Assembly: GCF_026965555.1 (NCBI RefSeq)
Contig: NZ_CP114040.1
Span: 1,054,001-1,118,000 of the forward strand
DNA: 64,000 nucleotides
Reading direction: 5' to 3'
Source of the DNA: Nannocystis punicea
Lineage (GTDB): Bacteria > Myxococcota_A > Polyangia > Nannocystales > Nannocystaceae
The notes beneath the pieces were generated by a model. The model worked only from the letters and a program-made list of their open reading frames with translations. It had not been told where the DNA came from and made no database searches. Both the position numbers and the translations under genes were made by a program. This document shows positions 43,001-52,197 of the stretch, piece by piece (the first letter of the stretch is position 1; every line of letters begins with the position of its first letter).

Positions 43001-44245
43001 TCACTCGAGCGCGACGGCGAACAGGTGCTCGCCGTCTTCGGCCCAGACGACGCCGGCCAGGTAGACCACGCCGGCCTCGTCGATGGCGATCGCGCGACCC
43101 TGGCTGGTGGGGTCGCAGGCGTGGAGCGCAGCGACCTCGCCGTTCTTGTCGAGCCGCAGCGCGAGCGCCACCATCTCGCCGTTGAGGGTCGCGTGGAGCG
43201 ACAGGGCGGTCGCGCCGGCCTCGTTGGTGGCCAGCGCGGTGACGGAGGGGTCGGTGAGCTGCGGCAGCTCGACCAGCTTGTCCCATAATACCGAGCCGTC
43301 GGCCGCCAGGCGGGCCACATGGGGCTGCCCGTGCCTCGACGTCGCGACCACCTCGCCGTTCTCGTCGATGTCGGCGTAGCCGCTGGGATGGGTCGAGAAC
43401 GGCTGCTCCCACAGCACGGAGGCGTCGGGCGCCAGAGCGATGACTGCGCCGTCGCGGCCGTGGCGCAACGCGGCGGCGACCCCGGCGCTGTTCAGGGCGA
43501 CCACGTCGGTGAAGCGCTTGTCGGCGATCGTCTTGTCCCACAGGAGCGCGCCGGCGGGGTCGTAGCGCTCGAGGCGGCTCTCGCTGTGAGTGCCGACGAG
43601 CGTCGTCCCGTCGGGCCCGACCGTCACACGGCCCGAGAACTCCTTCGTGGGGGACGGGCCGCGATCGATCTCCCAGACTACCTCGCCGGTCGCCGCGAAC
43701 TTGCGCAGCCCCTTGCGCGCGGCCCTCTCGTCGCGGAACGTGACATAGAGGTCGTCGGCCGCGTCGATGCCGCCCCAGCCCCACGGACTCGGCGGGGCGA
43801 TCAGGCCCGCGAGGTCGCCGGTCGGGTCGAAGTCGAGGACGTCCCAGCCGCTGGTCAGGCGCAGGTGGCCGCGCGAATCGACGTGGGCGTTGCTCGCCAG
43901 GCTCGGGCTCGGTTCGACGAAGCGCCAGCGGGCGCCGGCGCAGGTGAACTGATCGAGGGGGATGACCGGTTCGGGCGGGATCTCGGTGACCGAGGTGTCC
44001 TCCGAGGCGTCGTCCGTGTCGGTGCCGGAGGTCGCGGTGGTGGTGGGCGGGGGCGTGGGATCGGTGGGACCGGGTTCGCTCGCGGGGGTGCCGGTGCCCG
44101 GCTTCGTGTCGGTGGCGTCCGAGGCCGAGCCGGTGGGTTGGCTCGAGTCGCTGCCGGTCTCACCGGGCGTCCTGGGCCCGCACCCCGCCAGGAGGCACGT
44201 CGCCGCGCCCCAGATCGTCATGCTTCGCCGCATAAGCCAGGCCAT
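43001..44245 (-). CDS. Beta-propeller (SBBP/PQQ-like) lipoprotein, copy B
   Basis: 414 residues from the ATG at 44245, with the lipobox LAGC (Cys22). The linker is Thr/Pro/Asp-rich. Blade repeats include RGHLRLTSGWDVLDFDPTGD, ATGEVVWEIDRG, PAGALLWDKTI and GRAIAIDEAGVVYLAG. It is a paralogue of the adjacent copy A on the same strand, separated by 206 bases. Alternative Met starts at 44233 and 44221 would also keep the lipobox. Function is unknown; the surface location is clear. Confidence 0.87.
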   Translation of the reverse strand: MAWLMRRSMTIWGAATCLLAGCGPRTPGETGSDSSQPTGSASDATDTKPGTGTPASEPGPTDPTPPPTTTATSGTDTDDASEDTSVTEIPPEPVIPLDQFTCAGARWRFVEPSPSLASNAHVDSRGHLRLTSGWDVLDFDPTGDLAGLIAPPSPWGWGGIDAADDLYVTFRDERAARKGLRKFAATGEVVWEIDRGPSPTKEFSGRVTVGPDGTTLVGTHSESRLERYDPAGALLWDKTIADKRFTDVVALNSAGVAAALRHGRDGAVIALAPDASVLWEQPFSTHPSGYADIDENGEVVATSRHGQPHVARLAADGSVLWDKLVELPQLTDPSVTALATNEAGATALSLHATLNGEMVALALRLDKNGEVAALHACDPTSQGRAIAIDEAGVVYLAGVVWAEDGEHLFAVALE

Positions 44246-44563
44246 GAATGGAGGATGCACGATGCGAGCGGGTGCCGCCAGCGCGCCGCGATGCGGGGCG
44301 CGGTGCGTGTGTCCACGACGCGGATGTCGTGGCGCCGCTGTCGCGGTGCGGTGATTGACGTGACTCCGCGGACATGGGATTGTGAGGAGAATGTGTAGAC
44401 CGCCGACGCGCCATTGGTGGCACTCGCCGCGAGGCGGCGGCCGGGCCGCGGCGGGCGCGATCGCGCGGGGGTAGAGCGGCGCCTGCAGGTGCATCGAAGG
44501 CTGCGCGGCGGCGAATTCGCGCGCCTTGAGGGATATCGACCCCATCTGATAGCGTGCTCCGCC
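44246..44563. other. Divergent 318-base region, no gene seen
   Basis: Lies between the starts of lipoprotein copy B and the DUF4215 lipoprotein. Promoters for both are expected; I see no repeat or conserved site. Confidence 0.5.
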
Positions 44564-46096
44564 GTGAACCGCCCCGTCGTCTCGCGCCTCCTCGTCGCTG
44601 CGTCATGTTTGCTCGGCTGTGCCAGCGGCGAGGACCCGACGACCGGGTTCGGGACGATGCCGGCGACGGCGACGATGACGGCGACGATGACCTCGCCGAC
44701 GGACGTGTCGACGAGCGCGCCGACCACCGGCGGTCCGGGCGACGACATGGGCAGCGGCGGGATGGAGCCGCCGGTGCCGGTGTGCGGCGACGGCAAGGTC
44801 GAGGGCGACGAGGAGTGCGACCTCGGCGGTGACAACGACGACGTCGGCGAGTGCACGGCCGGCTGCCGGCTCGCGGTGTGCGGCGACGGCCTGGTGCAGG
44901 ACGGGGTCGAGGCGTGCGACGACGGCAACGAAGACGACGCCGACGACTGCACCATCGCGTGCCAGGCGGCCGGCTGCGGCGACGGGATCGTCGGGCCGGG
45001 CGAGGCGTGCGACGACGGCAACATGACCGACACCGACGACTGCACCAACGCCTGCGCGCTGGCGGTCTGCGGCGACGGGATCGTCGGGCCCGGCGAGGCG
45101 TGCGACGACGGCAACGACGACGACGCCGACGCGTGCACGGCGATGTGCAAGAGCGCGACCTGCGGCGACGGAGCGCTGCAGCCGAACGAGGAGTGCGACG
45201 ACGGCAACCTGGTCGACACCGACGCCTGCCTCAACACCTGCCTCGCCGCCGAGTGCGGCGACGGGGCGGTGCAGGCCGGCGTCGAGGAGTGCGACGACGC
45301 CAACCTCAGCAACCTCGACGACTGCACGGTCGAGTGCAAGACCTCGACCTGCAGCGACGGCATCCAGAGCGGCAGCGAGACCGACATCGACTGCGGCGGG
45401 GCCTGCAAGACCTGCAACAAGGGCAAGAACTGCGCGGCCGACACCGACTGCTCGACGGGGGCCTGCGTCAACGGCTCGTGCAACCTGCCGACCAACTGCA
45501 AGCAGCTGAAGAGCGGCCTGCCGAGCACGCCCAACGGGGTCTACCAGATCGACGTCGACGGCGATGGGCCGCGCATGCCGTTCGACGTCTACTGCGAGAT
45601 GACGATCGACGGCGGCGGCTGGACGCTGGCCGGCCGCTCGCGCAACACCCCGAGCGCGCCGGGCTGCGCCGACACCGACGGCGGCGGCAGCTTCGGCTGG
45701 CGCGCGGCCCAGGGCGCGCTGGCCGACGACGGCAACGCTTATTCGCTCGACGTCGCCGGCAAGGCCGTCGCGTTCACGCAGGTGCTGTTCGGCGACCACG
45801 CCGGCAGCAAGGCGTTCGCCGGCACGATCTACCGCCACACGGTGGTCGCCAACTTCGTCGACGTGCACCTGAACTCGCACTACTACATCGGCGAGCCGAC
45901 GGCGATCCAGGGCGCGTGCCCGACCGGGGCGTCGATGCTGGCGTGGATGGGCTTCACCAGCAACGTCGACACGTTCCACATGCGCGACGTCGACGGCAAC
46001 GGCTTCGGCCTGACCGCCAGCGGCTGGCGCACGTGCTACGACACCTGCGTCGGCGGCGACCTCAACGGCAAGCCGGGGCAGATCTTCGTCCGCTGA
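44564..46096 (+). CDS. DUF4215 Cys-rich repeat lipoprotein with fibrinogen-like C-terminal domain
   Basis: 510 residues. GTG 44564 gives a signal peptide with lipobox LLGC (Cys24). A Thr/Gly linker is followed by six or seven DUF4215 modules, each CGDGxxxxxExCDDGNxxxxDxCxxxC (for example CGDGIVGPGEACDDGN). After these, CSDGIQSGSETDIDCGG starts another Cys-rich module. The C-terminal 170 residues begin NCKQLKSGLPSTPNGVYQID and WTLAGRSRN, the start of a fibrinogen-related domain, which often binds glycans. DUF4215 is abundant in myxobacteria. The protein is surface-anchored and disulfide-rich; glycan or prey-surface recognition is inferred from the last domain. Confidence 0.9.
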   Translation: MNRPVVSRLLVAASCLLGCASGEDPTTGFGTMPATATMTATMTSPTDVSTSAPTTGGPGDDMGSGGMEPPVPVCGDGKVEGDEECDLGGDNDDVGECTAGCRLAVCGDGLVQDGVEACDDGNEDDADDCTIACQAAGCGDGIVGPGEACDDGNMTDTDDCTNACALAVCGDGIVGPGEACDDGNDDDADACTAMCKSATCGDGALQPNEECDDGNLVDTDACLNTCLAAECGDGAVQAGVEECDDANLSNLDDCTVECKTSTCSDGIQSGSETDIDCGGACKTCNKGKNCAADTDCSTGACVNGSCNLPTNCKQLKSGLPSTPNGVYQIDVDGDGPRMPFDVYCEMTIDGGGWTLAGRSRNTPSAPGCADTDGGGSFGWRAAQGALADDGNAYSLDVAGKAVAFTQVLFGDHAGSKAFAGTIYRHTVVANFVDVHLNSHYYIGEPTAIQGACPTGASMLAWMGFTSNVDTFHMRDVDGNGFGLTASGWRTCYDTCVGGDLNGKPGQIFVR

Positions 46097-46251
46097 GAGG
46101 GGCGTCGACGCGGCGAAGGACGCGAGCTGCGGCCGGCCTGCCGGCGGACGGAGACCGCGCCGTGGATCCCTGCATTGCGGTTGCGGGGGCGGCAAGGGGC
46201 GGGTATCCCGAGGCGGCGCGCCGAGAGTGACCGCGGCGACGCGCCCGCGAC

Positions 46252-46866
46252 GTGATCGAGATGCCAGGCGATGCGAAGATACGAGAGTCCCGGCCGGTGA
46301 TCGTGAACGATTACCGGTCGGAGTGGCCGTCCGAGTTCCGCGAGCTCGGGCGCCGCGTTCGCAGCGCGGTGGGCGGGGCGGCGCTCCGCATCGACCACAT
46401 CGGGTCGACCGCGGTCCCGGGGCTCGGCGCGAAGGACGTGATCGACGTCCAGATCACCGTGGCCGACCTCGACGCCGCGTCGGACGTCACGGGCCCGCTC
46501 AAGGCCGCCGGGTTCCGTCAGGGCGAGTCGTTCGTGTCCGACCTGTTCCACGGGCTGCCGGAGGGGGGCTCCGAGCTGCGAAAGCTCTACATGCGCGAGC
46601 CCGAGGGCGAGCGGCGGACTCACCTGCACATCCGCGAGCTCGGACGCTTCAACCAGCGGTATGCGCTCCTCTTCCGCGACTTCCTCCGGGCGTCCGACGT
46701 CGTGCGGTCCGAGTACGAGCTGCTGAAGCGCAGAGCGGCGCAGCTGTTTCCCGAGAGCATCGACGGCTACCTCTGGGTCAAGGAGCCGATCTTCCACATC
46801 ATCTACGAGGCGGCCTCGCTGTGGGCCGATCGCACCGGCTGGTCGCCCGCGGCCGATCACCTGTAG
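46252..46866 (+). CDS. GrpB family protein (UPF0157)
   Basis: 204 residues. The GrpB signature is clear: EWPSEFRELGRRV, RIDHIGSTAVPGLGAKDVIDVQITV, FVSDLFHGLPEGG, LHIRELGRFNQRYALLFRDFLRA and KEPIFHIIYEAASLW. The fold resembles nucleotidyltransferases, but a biochemical role is not established (some members sit near dephospho-CoA kinase). Start is GTG 46252; ATG 46261 is possible. No signal peptide, so it is cytoplasmic. Codon use matches the window. Confidence 0.9.
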   Translation: MIEMPGDAKIRESRPVIVNDYRSEWPSEFRELGRRVRSAVGGAALRIDHIGSTAVPGLGAKDVIDVQITVADLDAASDVTGPLKAAGFRQGESFVSDLFHGLPEGGSELRKLYMREPEGERRTHLHIRELGRFNQRYALLFRDFLRASDVVRSEYELLKRRAAQLFPESIDGYLWVKEPIFHIIYEAASLWADRTGWSPAADHL

Positions 46867-46902
46867 GCGCGGGGCGACGGCCTCGACGATCCGGCGGATG
46901 GA

Positions 46903-47883
46903 TCAGCGCGGCTGGCGGATGGCCATGGCCTGGAAGTACTCGGGGATCCAGTCGGTCCACTGTTTACACTCGCGCGCCATCGTGTGCAGGTCGTGGAAGC
47001 GCCCGGCGAAGTTGACGAGCGCCCGGTAACCGCCGACGTCGGCCCGCGTCGCGTCGGCGATCGGGACCGTCTCGCCGTGGGTGAACTCGACGACGAGCCG
47101 CTCGAACGGATCGTGGCAGTCGGTCGGCGGGCCGCAGGAGCCGCCGCTGTAGGCCAGCGAGAGCGGGGCGAAGAAGTCGGGCAGGCCCTGCGGCTCCACG
47201 GCGTCGGACTCGAGGCCGGCGAGCAGCAGCGACGGCTCGACGGCGAGGTCGCGCAGGGTGAACCATTGATTGGTCCACCACGAGCCGCCGCGCGCGAGCC
47301 AGCGCAGCTCGAGCGATTGCCCGGGCGCGAGGCCGAGGGCGAACTCGGCCGGCTCGACCCGGACGTCGAGGGTGGCTTCGCGGTCGCCGCAGTCGAGGAC
47401 GATCTGAAACGAGACGTCCTGGACGACCTCGATCAGGGTGCAGTCGCCCGCGAACGACTGCTCGTTGCCGACGATGTCGGGCCAGGGCTCGAAGATCACC
47501 GCGGCGCTGTGGTCGAAGCCCGGCTCGGCCGGGGCACAGTCGACCGGAGCGCCGGTGGTGGTGTCGCCCTCGCCGGTGGTGGTCGTGGTGGTGTCGTCGA
47601 CGGGCTCGCCGGTGGTGGTGTCGTCCTCGCCGGTGGTGGTCGTGGTGGTGTCGTCGACGGGCTCGCCGGTGGACGCGGGCGGGCCCTCGGGCGCGGTGGT
47701 CTCCGTCGGCTCGCCGACCGAGTCCGGGGCGCCGGTGCCGGCAGTGTCACCGGGATCGGTGCCGCTGCCGGGAGGGGGCGGATCGGTGTCGGTGTAGACG
47801 CCGAGTTCGCCCTGCTGCGGACACGCGGCGAGGACGAGGCTGACGAATAGCGGTGAGCGGCGGGGCAGGCGGCGGGCTGTCAT
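46903..47883 (-). CDS. Lipoprotein with duplicated Thr-rich linker
   Basis: 326 residues. The lipobox is LAAC (Cys21). The linker of about 95 residues contains a 22-residue unit (TGEPVDDTTTTTTGE) repeated twice, a direct DNA repeat at about 47550-47670. The globular C-terminal 210 residues begin CAPAEPGFDHSAAVIFEP and include a paired-Cys segment (CGPPTDCHDPF). It is exported and anchored. No family is recognised. Confidence 0.83.
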   Translation of the reverse strand: MTARRLPRRSPLFVSLVLAACPQQGELGVYTDTDPPPPGSGTDPGDTAGTGAPDSVGEPTETTAPEGPPASTGEPVDDTTTTTTGEDDTTTGEPVDDTTTTTTGEGDTTTGAPVDCAPAEPGFDHSAAVIFEPWPDIVGNEQSFAGDCTLIEVVQDVSFQIVLDCGDREATLDVRVEPAEFALGLAPGQSLELRWLARGGSWWTNQWFTLRDLAVEPSLLLAGLESDAVEPQGLPDFFAPLSLAYSGGSCGPPTDCHDPFERLVVEFTHGETVPIADATRADVGGYRALVNFAGRFHDLHTMARECKQWTDWIPEYFQAMAIRQPR

Positions 47884-48004
47884 GCCGGTGATTTCCCGCC
47901 TGCGGTGATTCTCGTGAGCGGGGCGGCGACAATTCGAAGGGTCTGCGGCTCGACCTGTCGGCGCCCCGGCGTCAGGGGACGCCACGTCGCAAGCGCGGGC
48001 TCGG

Positions 48005-48454
48005 TCAGAGCAGCGTCGCCGCGTCGACGACGTCGGCGCCGGCGAAGTGGACGACGAAGCACCACGGCACGCGCATGCGGGCGCGGCCCTGCGGCAGGCC
48101 GGCGACCTGCCAGAAGCGCCGCCGCCAGGCGCTCGGGGGGCAGCCGGCGCGCTCGGCGAACAGGGCGCTGAACGAGCCGAGGCTGGAGAAGCCGACCTCG
48201 AAGCAGACCTCGGTGACCGAGGCGACTTCGGCCGCCAGCAGCGCCTTGGCCCGATCGATGCGCAGGCGCGTGAGGTCCTGGTGCGGCGTGACGCCGAAGG
48301 CCTCCTTGTAGCGGCGCAGGAAGTGGAACTGCGACAGGCCGGCCTGGCGCGCCATCTCGGCCTGGCGCGGGGCCGCGGCCGGGTCGGCGTGGAGCCGGTC
48401 GCGCAGCGCGGCCAGCCGGCGGAACACGTCGTCGGGCGGGAGCGGCCGGGGCAC
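48005..48454 (-). CDS. AraC-family transcriptional regulator
   Basis: 149 residues from GTG 48454. It is mostly the double-HTH DNA-binding domain: AEMARQAGLSQFHFLRRYKEAFGVTPHQDLTRLRIDRAKALL and SVTEVCFEVGFSSLGSFSALFAERAGCPPSAWRR. It lacks a large ligand domain, so the trigger must be a small C-terminal part (VPWCFVVHFAGADVVDAATLL) or another protein. It is divergent from a VOC (glyoxalase-fold) gene that it probably controls. The longer reading to 48565 overlaps that gene. Confidence 0.87.
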   Translation of the reverse strand: MPRPLPPDDVFRRLAALRDRLHADPAAAPRQAEMARQAGLSQFHFLRRYKEAFGVTPHQDLTRLRIDRAKALLAAEVASVTEVCFEVGFSSLGSFSALFAERAGCPPSAWRRRFWQVAGLPQGRARMRVPWCFVVHFAGADVVDAATLL

Positions 48455-48536
48455 GCGGCGATGGTGGGCCGGTCCGCGCGGTTTCGCAAGATCGGAGAAG
48501 CGGCCGGCAGCGGGCCCGTGGCAGCTTCTCCGCACC

Positions 48537-48947
48537 ATGATCCAACGCCTGTCCCACACCACCATCTACGTCCTCGATCAGGACCGGGCCCTCGCGTTCT
48601 ACACCGAGAAGCTCGGCCTCGAGGTCCGCAGCGACGCGCGCATGGGCGAGTTCCGCTGGCTCACGGTCGGCCCCAAAGGCCAGCCCGACCTCGAGCTGGT
48701 GCTGATGCCGCTGAAGCCGTCGCCGATGATGGACGAGGCGACCGTGGCGAGCTTCCGCGGGTTGATCGAGAAGGGCAGCTTCGGCGCCGGGGTGTTCGCC
48801 ACCGCCGATTGCAAGCGCACCTACGAGGAGCTAAAGGCCCGGGGGGTGGAGTTCGCGGGGCCGCCGAAGGAGCAGTTCTACGGCATCGAGGCGATGTTCA
48901 AGGACGACTCCGGCAACTGGTTCTCGCTGACGCAGCACACGCGCTGA
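48537..48947 (+). CDS. VOC (glyoxalase/bleomycin-resistance) family protein
   Basis: 136 residues with the paired beta-alpha-beta-beta-beta VOC fold: MIQRLSHTTIYVLDQDRALAFYTEKLGLEV, LTVGPKGQPDLELVLMP and IEAMFKDDSGNWFSLTQ. Metal ligands are plausible at His7, Glu (ELVL) and Glu (IEAMF). Roles range from glyoxalase to dioxygenase to drug binding. It is divergent from an AraC regulator. Confidence 0.9.
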   Translation: MIQRLSHTTIYVLDQDRALAFYTEKLGLEVRSDARMGEFRWLTVGPKGQPDLELVLMPLKPSPMMDEATVASFRGLIEKGSFGAGVFATADCKRTYEELKARGVEFAGPPKEQFYGIEAMFKDDSGNWFSLTQHTR

Positions 48948-49142
48948 GGCGCGGCGGGAAGAGACCGGACGCGCGGGACCGGCGTCGTCGCGGCGGCGCC
49001 CTGGCCGAGGCGAGGCGTAACGCCGGTGACGATCGCGGTCGAGCCGCGCCGTCCTAGCGGCAGGCGGCCAGAACAGCAAGGAGTGAGGCGAGGACGGGGG
49101 GAGCCGGGCTCGCGCGCGCCTGCACGTCGGCTTCGGAACGAG

Positions 49143-49168
49143 TTGACAAATGATGCGCTGAATGTCAA
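49143..49168. promoter_or_regulatory. Inverted-repeat operator upstream of the tetR gene
   Basis: TTGACA-N14-TGTCAA is an exact dyad ending ten bases before the TetR start codon. TTGACA also matches a -35 box. It is a good candidate for TetR autoregulation. Confidence 0.5.
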
Positions 49169-49177
49169 AGTGTCCGC

Positions 49178-49777
49178 ATGACCGCGACCATGAAGGAGGA
49201 CGAGGCAGCCGCGCGCCGCTCGAAGGTCCTGCTGGCTGCGCGGTGGTGCTTCCTCAACTTCGGCTTCGCCAAGACCTCGTTCGAAGACATCGCCAGGCGC
49301 GCGAACCTCTCGCGCACGCTGCTCTACCGGATCTTCAAGGACAAGGAAGACATCTACAGGGCCGTCTTCGTCGACTGGCTGGTGTCGCGACATCCTGCGG
49401 CGAAACAGGCGGCGGCCGCGGCGGGCAGCCCGTACGAGCGCTTGCTCGACGTGTGCAGGCTGATGGTGCTCGAGCCCTGGGCAGACATGGTCGGGGCGCC
49501 GATGGGGAGCGAATTCTTCGACGTCTGCGAGCGGCTGGATCCCGCCACCGACGCGGAGCACCGCAAGGTCGCGCTGGAGTGCGTGGGGGCGATTCTCGGG
49601 GACAAGGAGAGAGCCGAGGTCTTCCTGCTCTCACTCGATGGTCTCCTCGCAGATCTCCCGGCGATCTCGGTGCTCGAACGACGGCTCCAAATCCTCGCAG
49701 AACGATTCGTACAGCCGGCGAAGGCGAAAGCGAGGCGGTCGGGGACGACTACGACCGGTCGGAGGGCTCGTCGATGA
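49178..49777 (+). CDS. TetR-family transcriptional regulator
   Basis: 199 residues. The N-terminal HTH is canonical (TSFEDIARRANLSRTLLYRIFKDKEDIYRAVF). The C-terminal ligand domain is helical and not recognised in detail. The stop overlaps the next start by four bases (ATGA at 49774-49777), so it leads the SDR/epimerase/TVP38 cluster. The upstream TTGACA-N14-TGTCAA dyad suggests self-control. Confidence 0.9.
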   Translation: MTATMKEDEAAARRSKVLLAARWCFLNFGFAKTSFEDIARRANLSRTLLYRIFKDKEDIYRAVFVDWLVSRHPAAKQAAAAAGSPYERLLDVCRLMVLEPWADMVGAPMGSEFFDVCERLDPATDAEHRKVALECVGAILGDKERAEVFLLSLDGLLADLPAISVLERRLQILAERFVQPAKAKARRSGTTTTGRRARR

Positions 49778-50682
49778 GTGCTGCGTGGACCACAAAAGAC
49801 ATTCCGTCGCAGGCGGGACGGCGAATCATCGTGACGGGCGCCAACAGCGGCATCGGTTGGCACACGGCGCTGGAGCTGGCTCGCGCCGGCGGCGAGGTGA
49901 CGATCACCGCCCGCAGCGAAGTCAAGGGTGAGGACGCCGCCAGGCGCATCCGCGCCGTCGTGCCCGGCGCGGAGCTGCGGACGGGCGTGCTCGACCTGTC
50001 CGACCCCGAGTCGGTTCGAGCATTCGCCGACAGCCAGCTCGCGCTGTCGCGGCCCATCGACGTGCTGATCAACAACGCCGGGGTGATGGCGCTCCCGCAG
50101 CGGCGAATCAGCGTCGATGGCCATGAGCTGCAGTTCGCAACCAATGTCCTGGGGCCCTTCCGCCTCACAGGGCTGCTGCTCCCCGCCCTGCTGCAGGGAG
50201 CCGCGCCGCGCGTCGTCACGGTCTCTTCCAACGCTCACAAGGCGGGTGGGCCGGTGCCGATCCAGGACCTCGACTCCCGGGACGGTTATCGGCCCATACG
50301 CGTCTATTGCACGACCAAGCTGGCCAACATCCTCTTCACCCGCGAATTGCAGCGCCGCGCCGGCGATCGTCTCCTGGCGACCTCCTGCCATCCGGGTACG
50401 GCGCGCACCAATCTCGGCGCGGATACGACGCTCGGCATGAAGCTCATGGTTCTGGCGATCTATCCTCTGATTCAGAGCGCGGCCATGGGGGCCGAGCCGA
50501 CGCTCATGGCGGCGACGGCGAAGGATGCCCGGCCCGGGAGTCATTTCGGGCCGGGCGGATTTCTCGAGTGGCGGGGTCACCCCGTCGAAGCCGAGCCGGC
50601 GCCTTTCGCCAGGGACGAGGTTGCAGCTCGGGTGTTGTTCGAGGAGCTCGAGCGTATCTCAGGGGTTCGGTACGCGCTCTGA
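49774..50682 (+). CDS. Short-chain dehydrogenase (retinol-dehydrogenase-like)
   Basis: 302 residues. TGANSGIG cofactor loop, NNAGVM, catalytic YCTTK, and the later HPGTARTNL strand are typical of retinol-dehydrogenase/protochlorophyllide-reductase-like SDRs. The start overlaps the TetR stop (ATGA) and has GGAGGG upstream. NAD(P)-dependent reduction of a small hydrophobic alcohol/ketone is likely; the substrate is unknown. Confidence 0.93.
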   Translation: MSAAWTTKDIPSQAGRRIIVTGANSGIGWHTALELARAGGEVTITARSEVKGEDAARRIRAVVPGAELRTGVLDLSDPESVRAFADSQLALSRPIDVLINNAGVMALPQRRISVDGHELQFATNVLGPFRLTGLLLPALLQGAAPRVVTVSSNAHKAGGPVPIQDLDSRDGYRPIRVYCTTKLANILFTRELQRRAGDRLLATSCHPGTARTNLGADTTLGMKLMVLAIYPLIQSAAMGAEPTLMAATAKDARPGSHFGPGGFLEWRGHPVEAEPAPFARDEVAARVLFEELERISGVRYAL

Positions 50683-50802
50683 GCCCGGGACATCGGGGCT
50701 CACGATCGAAGCCAGGTGTCGACAAATCTCGTGGTGACGGCGTCGGCGACGACGGCTGCACTCATCGCATTGGTGGCAACAGCAAGAACGAGAGGTACTC
50801 CG

Positions 50803-51465
50803 ATGAAGCTCATCCTTTTCGGCGCATCCGGCATGGTCGGCGCAGGGGCCTTGCGTGAGGCGCTCGACGCCCCGGAGGTCGAGTCCGTGCTCAGCGTCGG
50901 ACGGCGCCCGTGCGGCGTCACGCACCCGAAGCTGCGCGAGCTCCTGTTGCCCGATCTGTTCGACTTCGCCGCGGTCGAGAGCCAGCTCGTCGGCCACGAC
51001 GCGTGCATCTGGGCCGTGGGGGTCAGCTCGGTGGGCCTCGACGAGGCAGCCTACGCCCGGGTGACCGAGGAGCTGACGCTCGTCTGGGGGCGCGCGCTCC
51101 TCCGGCTGAACCCGCGTTTCTCCTTCTGCTACTGCTCCGCAGCCGGCGCCGGCGGCCGTTCGATGTGGGCGCGCGTTCGCCAGCGCGTCGAGGGCGCGCT
51201 GAAGTCGATGCCGTTCCGACATGCCGGCGCCGTCCGCCCCGGCTTCATCCGGCCCGGGACGGGCATTGGTAGCCGGACGCGCCTCTATCAGGTCGGGATC
51301 GTCCTGCTGAAGCCGGTCTTCGCGCTCGTCCCGTTGCTCGTACGGGTCTTCCCGGCCCTGTTCACCACCTCCGAGGTCCTCGGGCGCGCGATGCTTCGCG
51401 TGGTCGAAGGACGGGCCGATCGGTTCATCCTCGAGTCGGCCGACATCAACAGGGTCGGCGCATGA
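50803..51465 (+). CDS. NAD(P)-binding epimerase-like protein (HTATIP2/TIP30-like)
   Basis: 220 residues. It starts with a Rossmann motif MKLILFGASGMVGAGAL (GxxGxxG) and contains VGRRPCGVTHPKLREL, CIWAVGVSS and SFCYCSAAGAG. ATG 50803 has AGAGGT upstream, better than GTG 50716. The next gene overlaps by ATGA (51462-51465). Atypical SDRs of this type act as reductases or binding proteins; the substrate is unknown. Confidence 0.88.
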   Translation: MKLILFGASGMVGAGALREALDAPEVESVLSVGRRPCGVTHPKLRELLLPDLFDFAAVESQLVGHDACIWAVGVSSVGLDEAAYARVTEELTLVWGRALLRLNPRFSFCYCSAAGAGGRSMWARVRQRVEGALKSMPFRHAGAVRPGFIRPGTGIGSRTRLYQVGIVLLKPVFALVPLLVRVFPALFTTSEVLGRAMLRVVEGRADRFILESADINRVGA

Positions 51466-52133
51466 GCCCGACGACTCGCTCGCTGCGCGGCGCCAGGCTG
51501 GGCGTCGTCGTTCTGGTGGTCCTCACGCTCGCCGCTGCCTACCACTTCGGGATCTTCGCGTGGTTCGGCGAGCCGAGGACCCTGGCCGCGACGCTCGTCG
51601 AGATGGGAGCTCGGGGCTACCTCGCGTTCATCCTCGCGTACACGGTGCTGCAGCCGTTCGGCGTCCCCGGGACGATCTTCGTCGTCGCTGCGCCGCTGAT
51701 CTGGCCGTGGCAGACGGCCTTCACGCTCTCGATGATCGGGACGATGGGCGCCAGCGTGGTCGGCTTCTCGTTCGCTCGCCTCGTGGCGAAGGACTGGGTC
51801 TCGGCTCGCATCCCCGCCCGGTTCCGCAAGTACGACGAGTCACTCGAGCGGCACTCGTTCCAGACCGTCGTGGTCCTCCGTCTGATCTTCTGGATGCCGC
51901 AGGTGCTCCACTCCTTCTTCGGCGTCTCGAAGGTGGGGTTCTGGACCCACTTCTGGGGCTCGCTCGTCGGCTACGCGCCGCCGCTGCTGCTCGTGAGCTA
52001 CCTCGGCGGCGAGATGTTCGATGCGTCGGGGCAGCTTCGAGTCGACGCGTGGCCGATCCTCGTGGGGCTGCTCGTCGCTTCGCTGCTGATCGCCGCGCTC
52101 GCCCGGGCCCGCGCGCGACGCCATCCCTCTTGA
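51462..52133 (+). CDS. TVP38/TMEM64 (DedA-like) membrane protein
   Basis: 223 residues with about five hydrophobic helices. The VTT core is clear: PFGVPGTIFVVAAPLIWPW, MGASVVGFSFARLVAKDWV and RLIFWMPQVLHSFFGVSKVGFWTHFWGS. Start overlaps the previous stop (ATGA). TVP38/DedA proteins move lipids or small solutes across membranes. Placed between two oxidoreductases, it may handle a lipid the cluster modifies. Confidence 0.9.
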   Translation: MSPTTRSLRGARLGVVVLVVLTLAAAYHFGIFAWFGEPRTLAATLVEMGARGYLAFILAYTVLQPFGVPGTIFVVAAPLIWPWQTAFTLSMIGTMGASVVGFSFARLVAKDWVSARIPARFRKYDESLERHSFQTVVVLRLIFWMPQVLHSFFGVSKVGFWTHFWGSLVGYAPPLLLVSYLGGEMFDASGQLRVDAWPILVGLLVASLLIAALARARARRHPS

Positions 52134-52197
52134 GGCCTCCGCGACGTACAGCGCGTCGTCCAGGCGCTTCTCTTCACCGCACCACACGGAGCAACTC

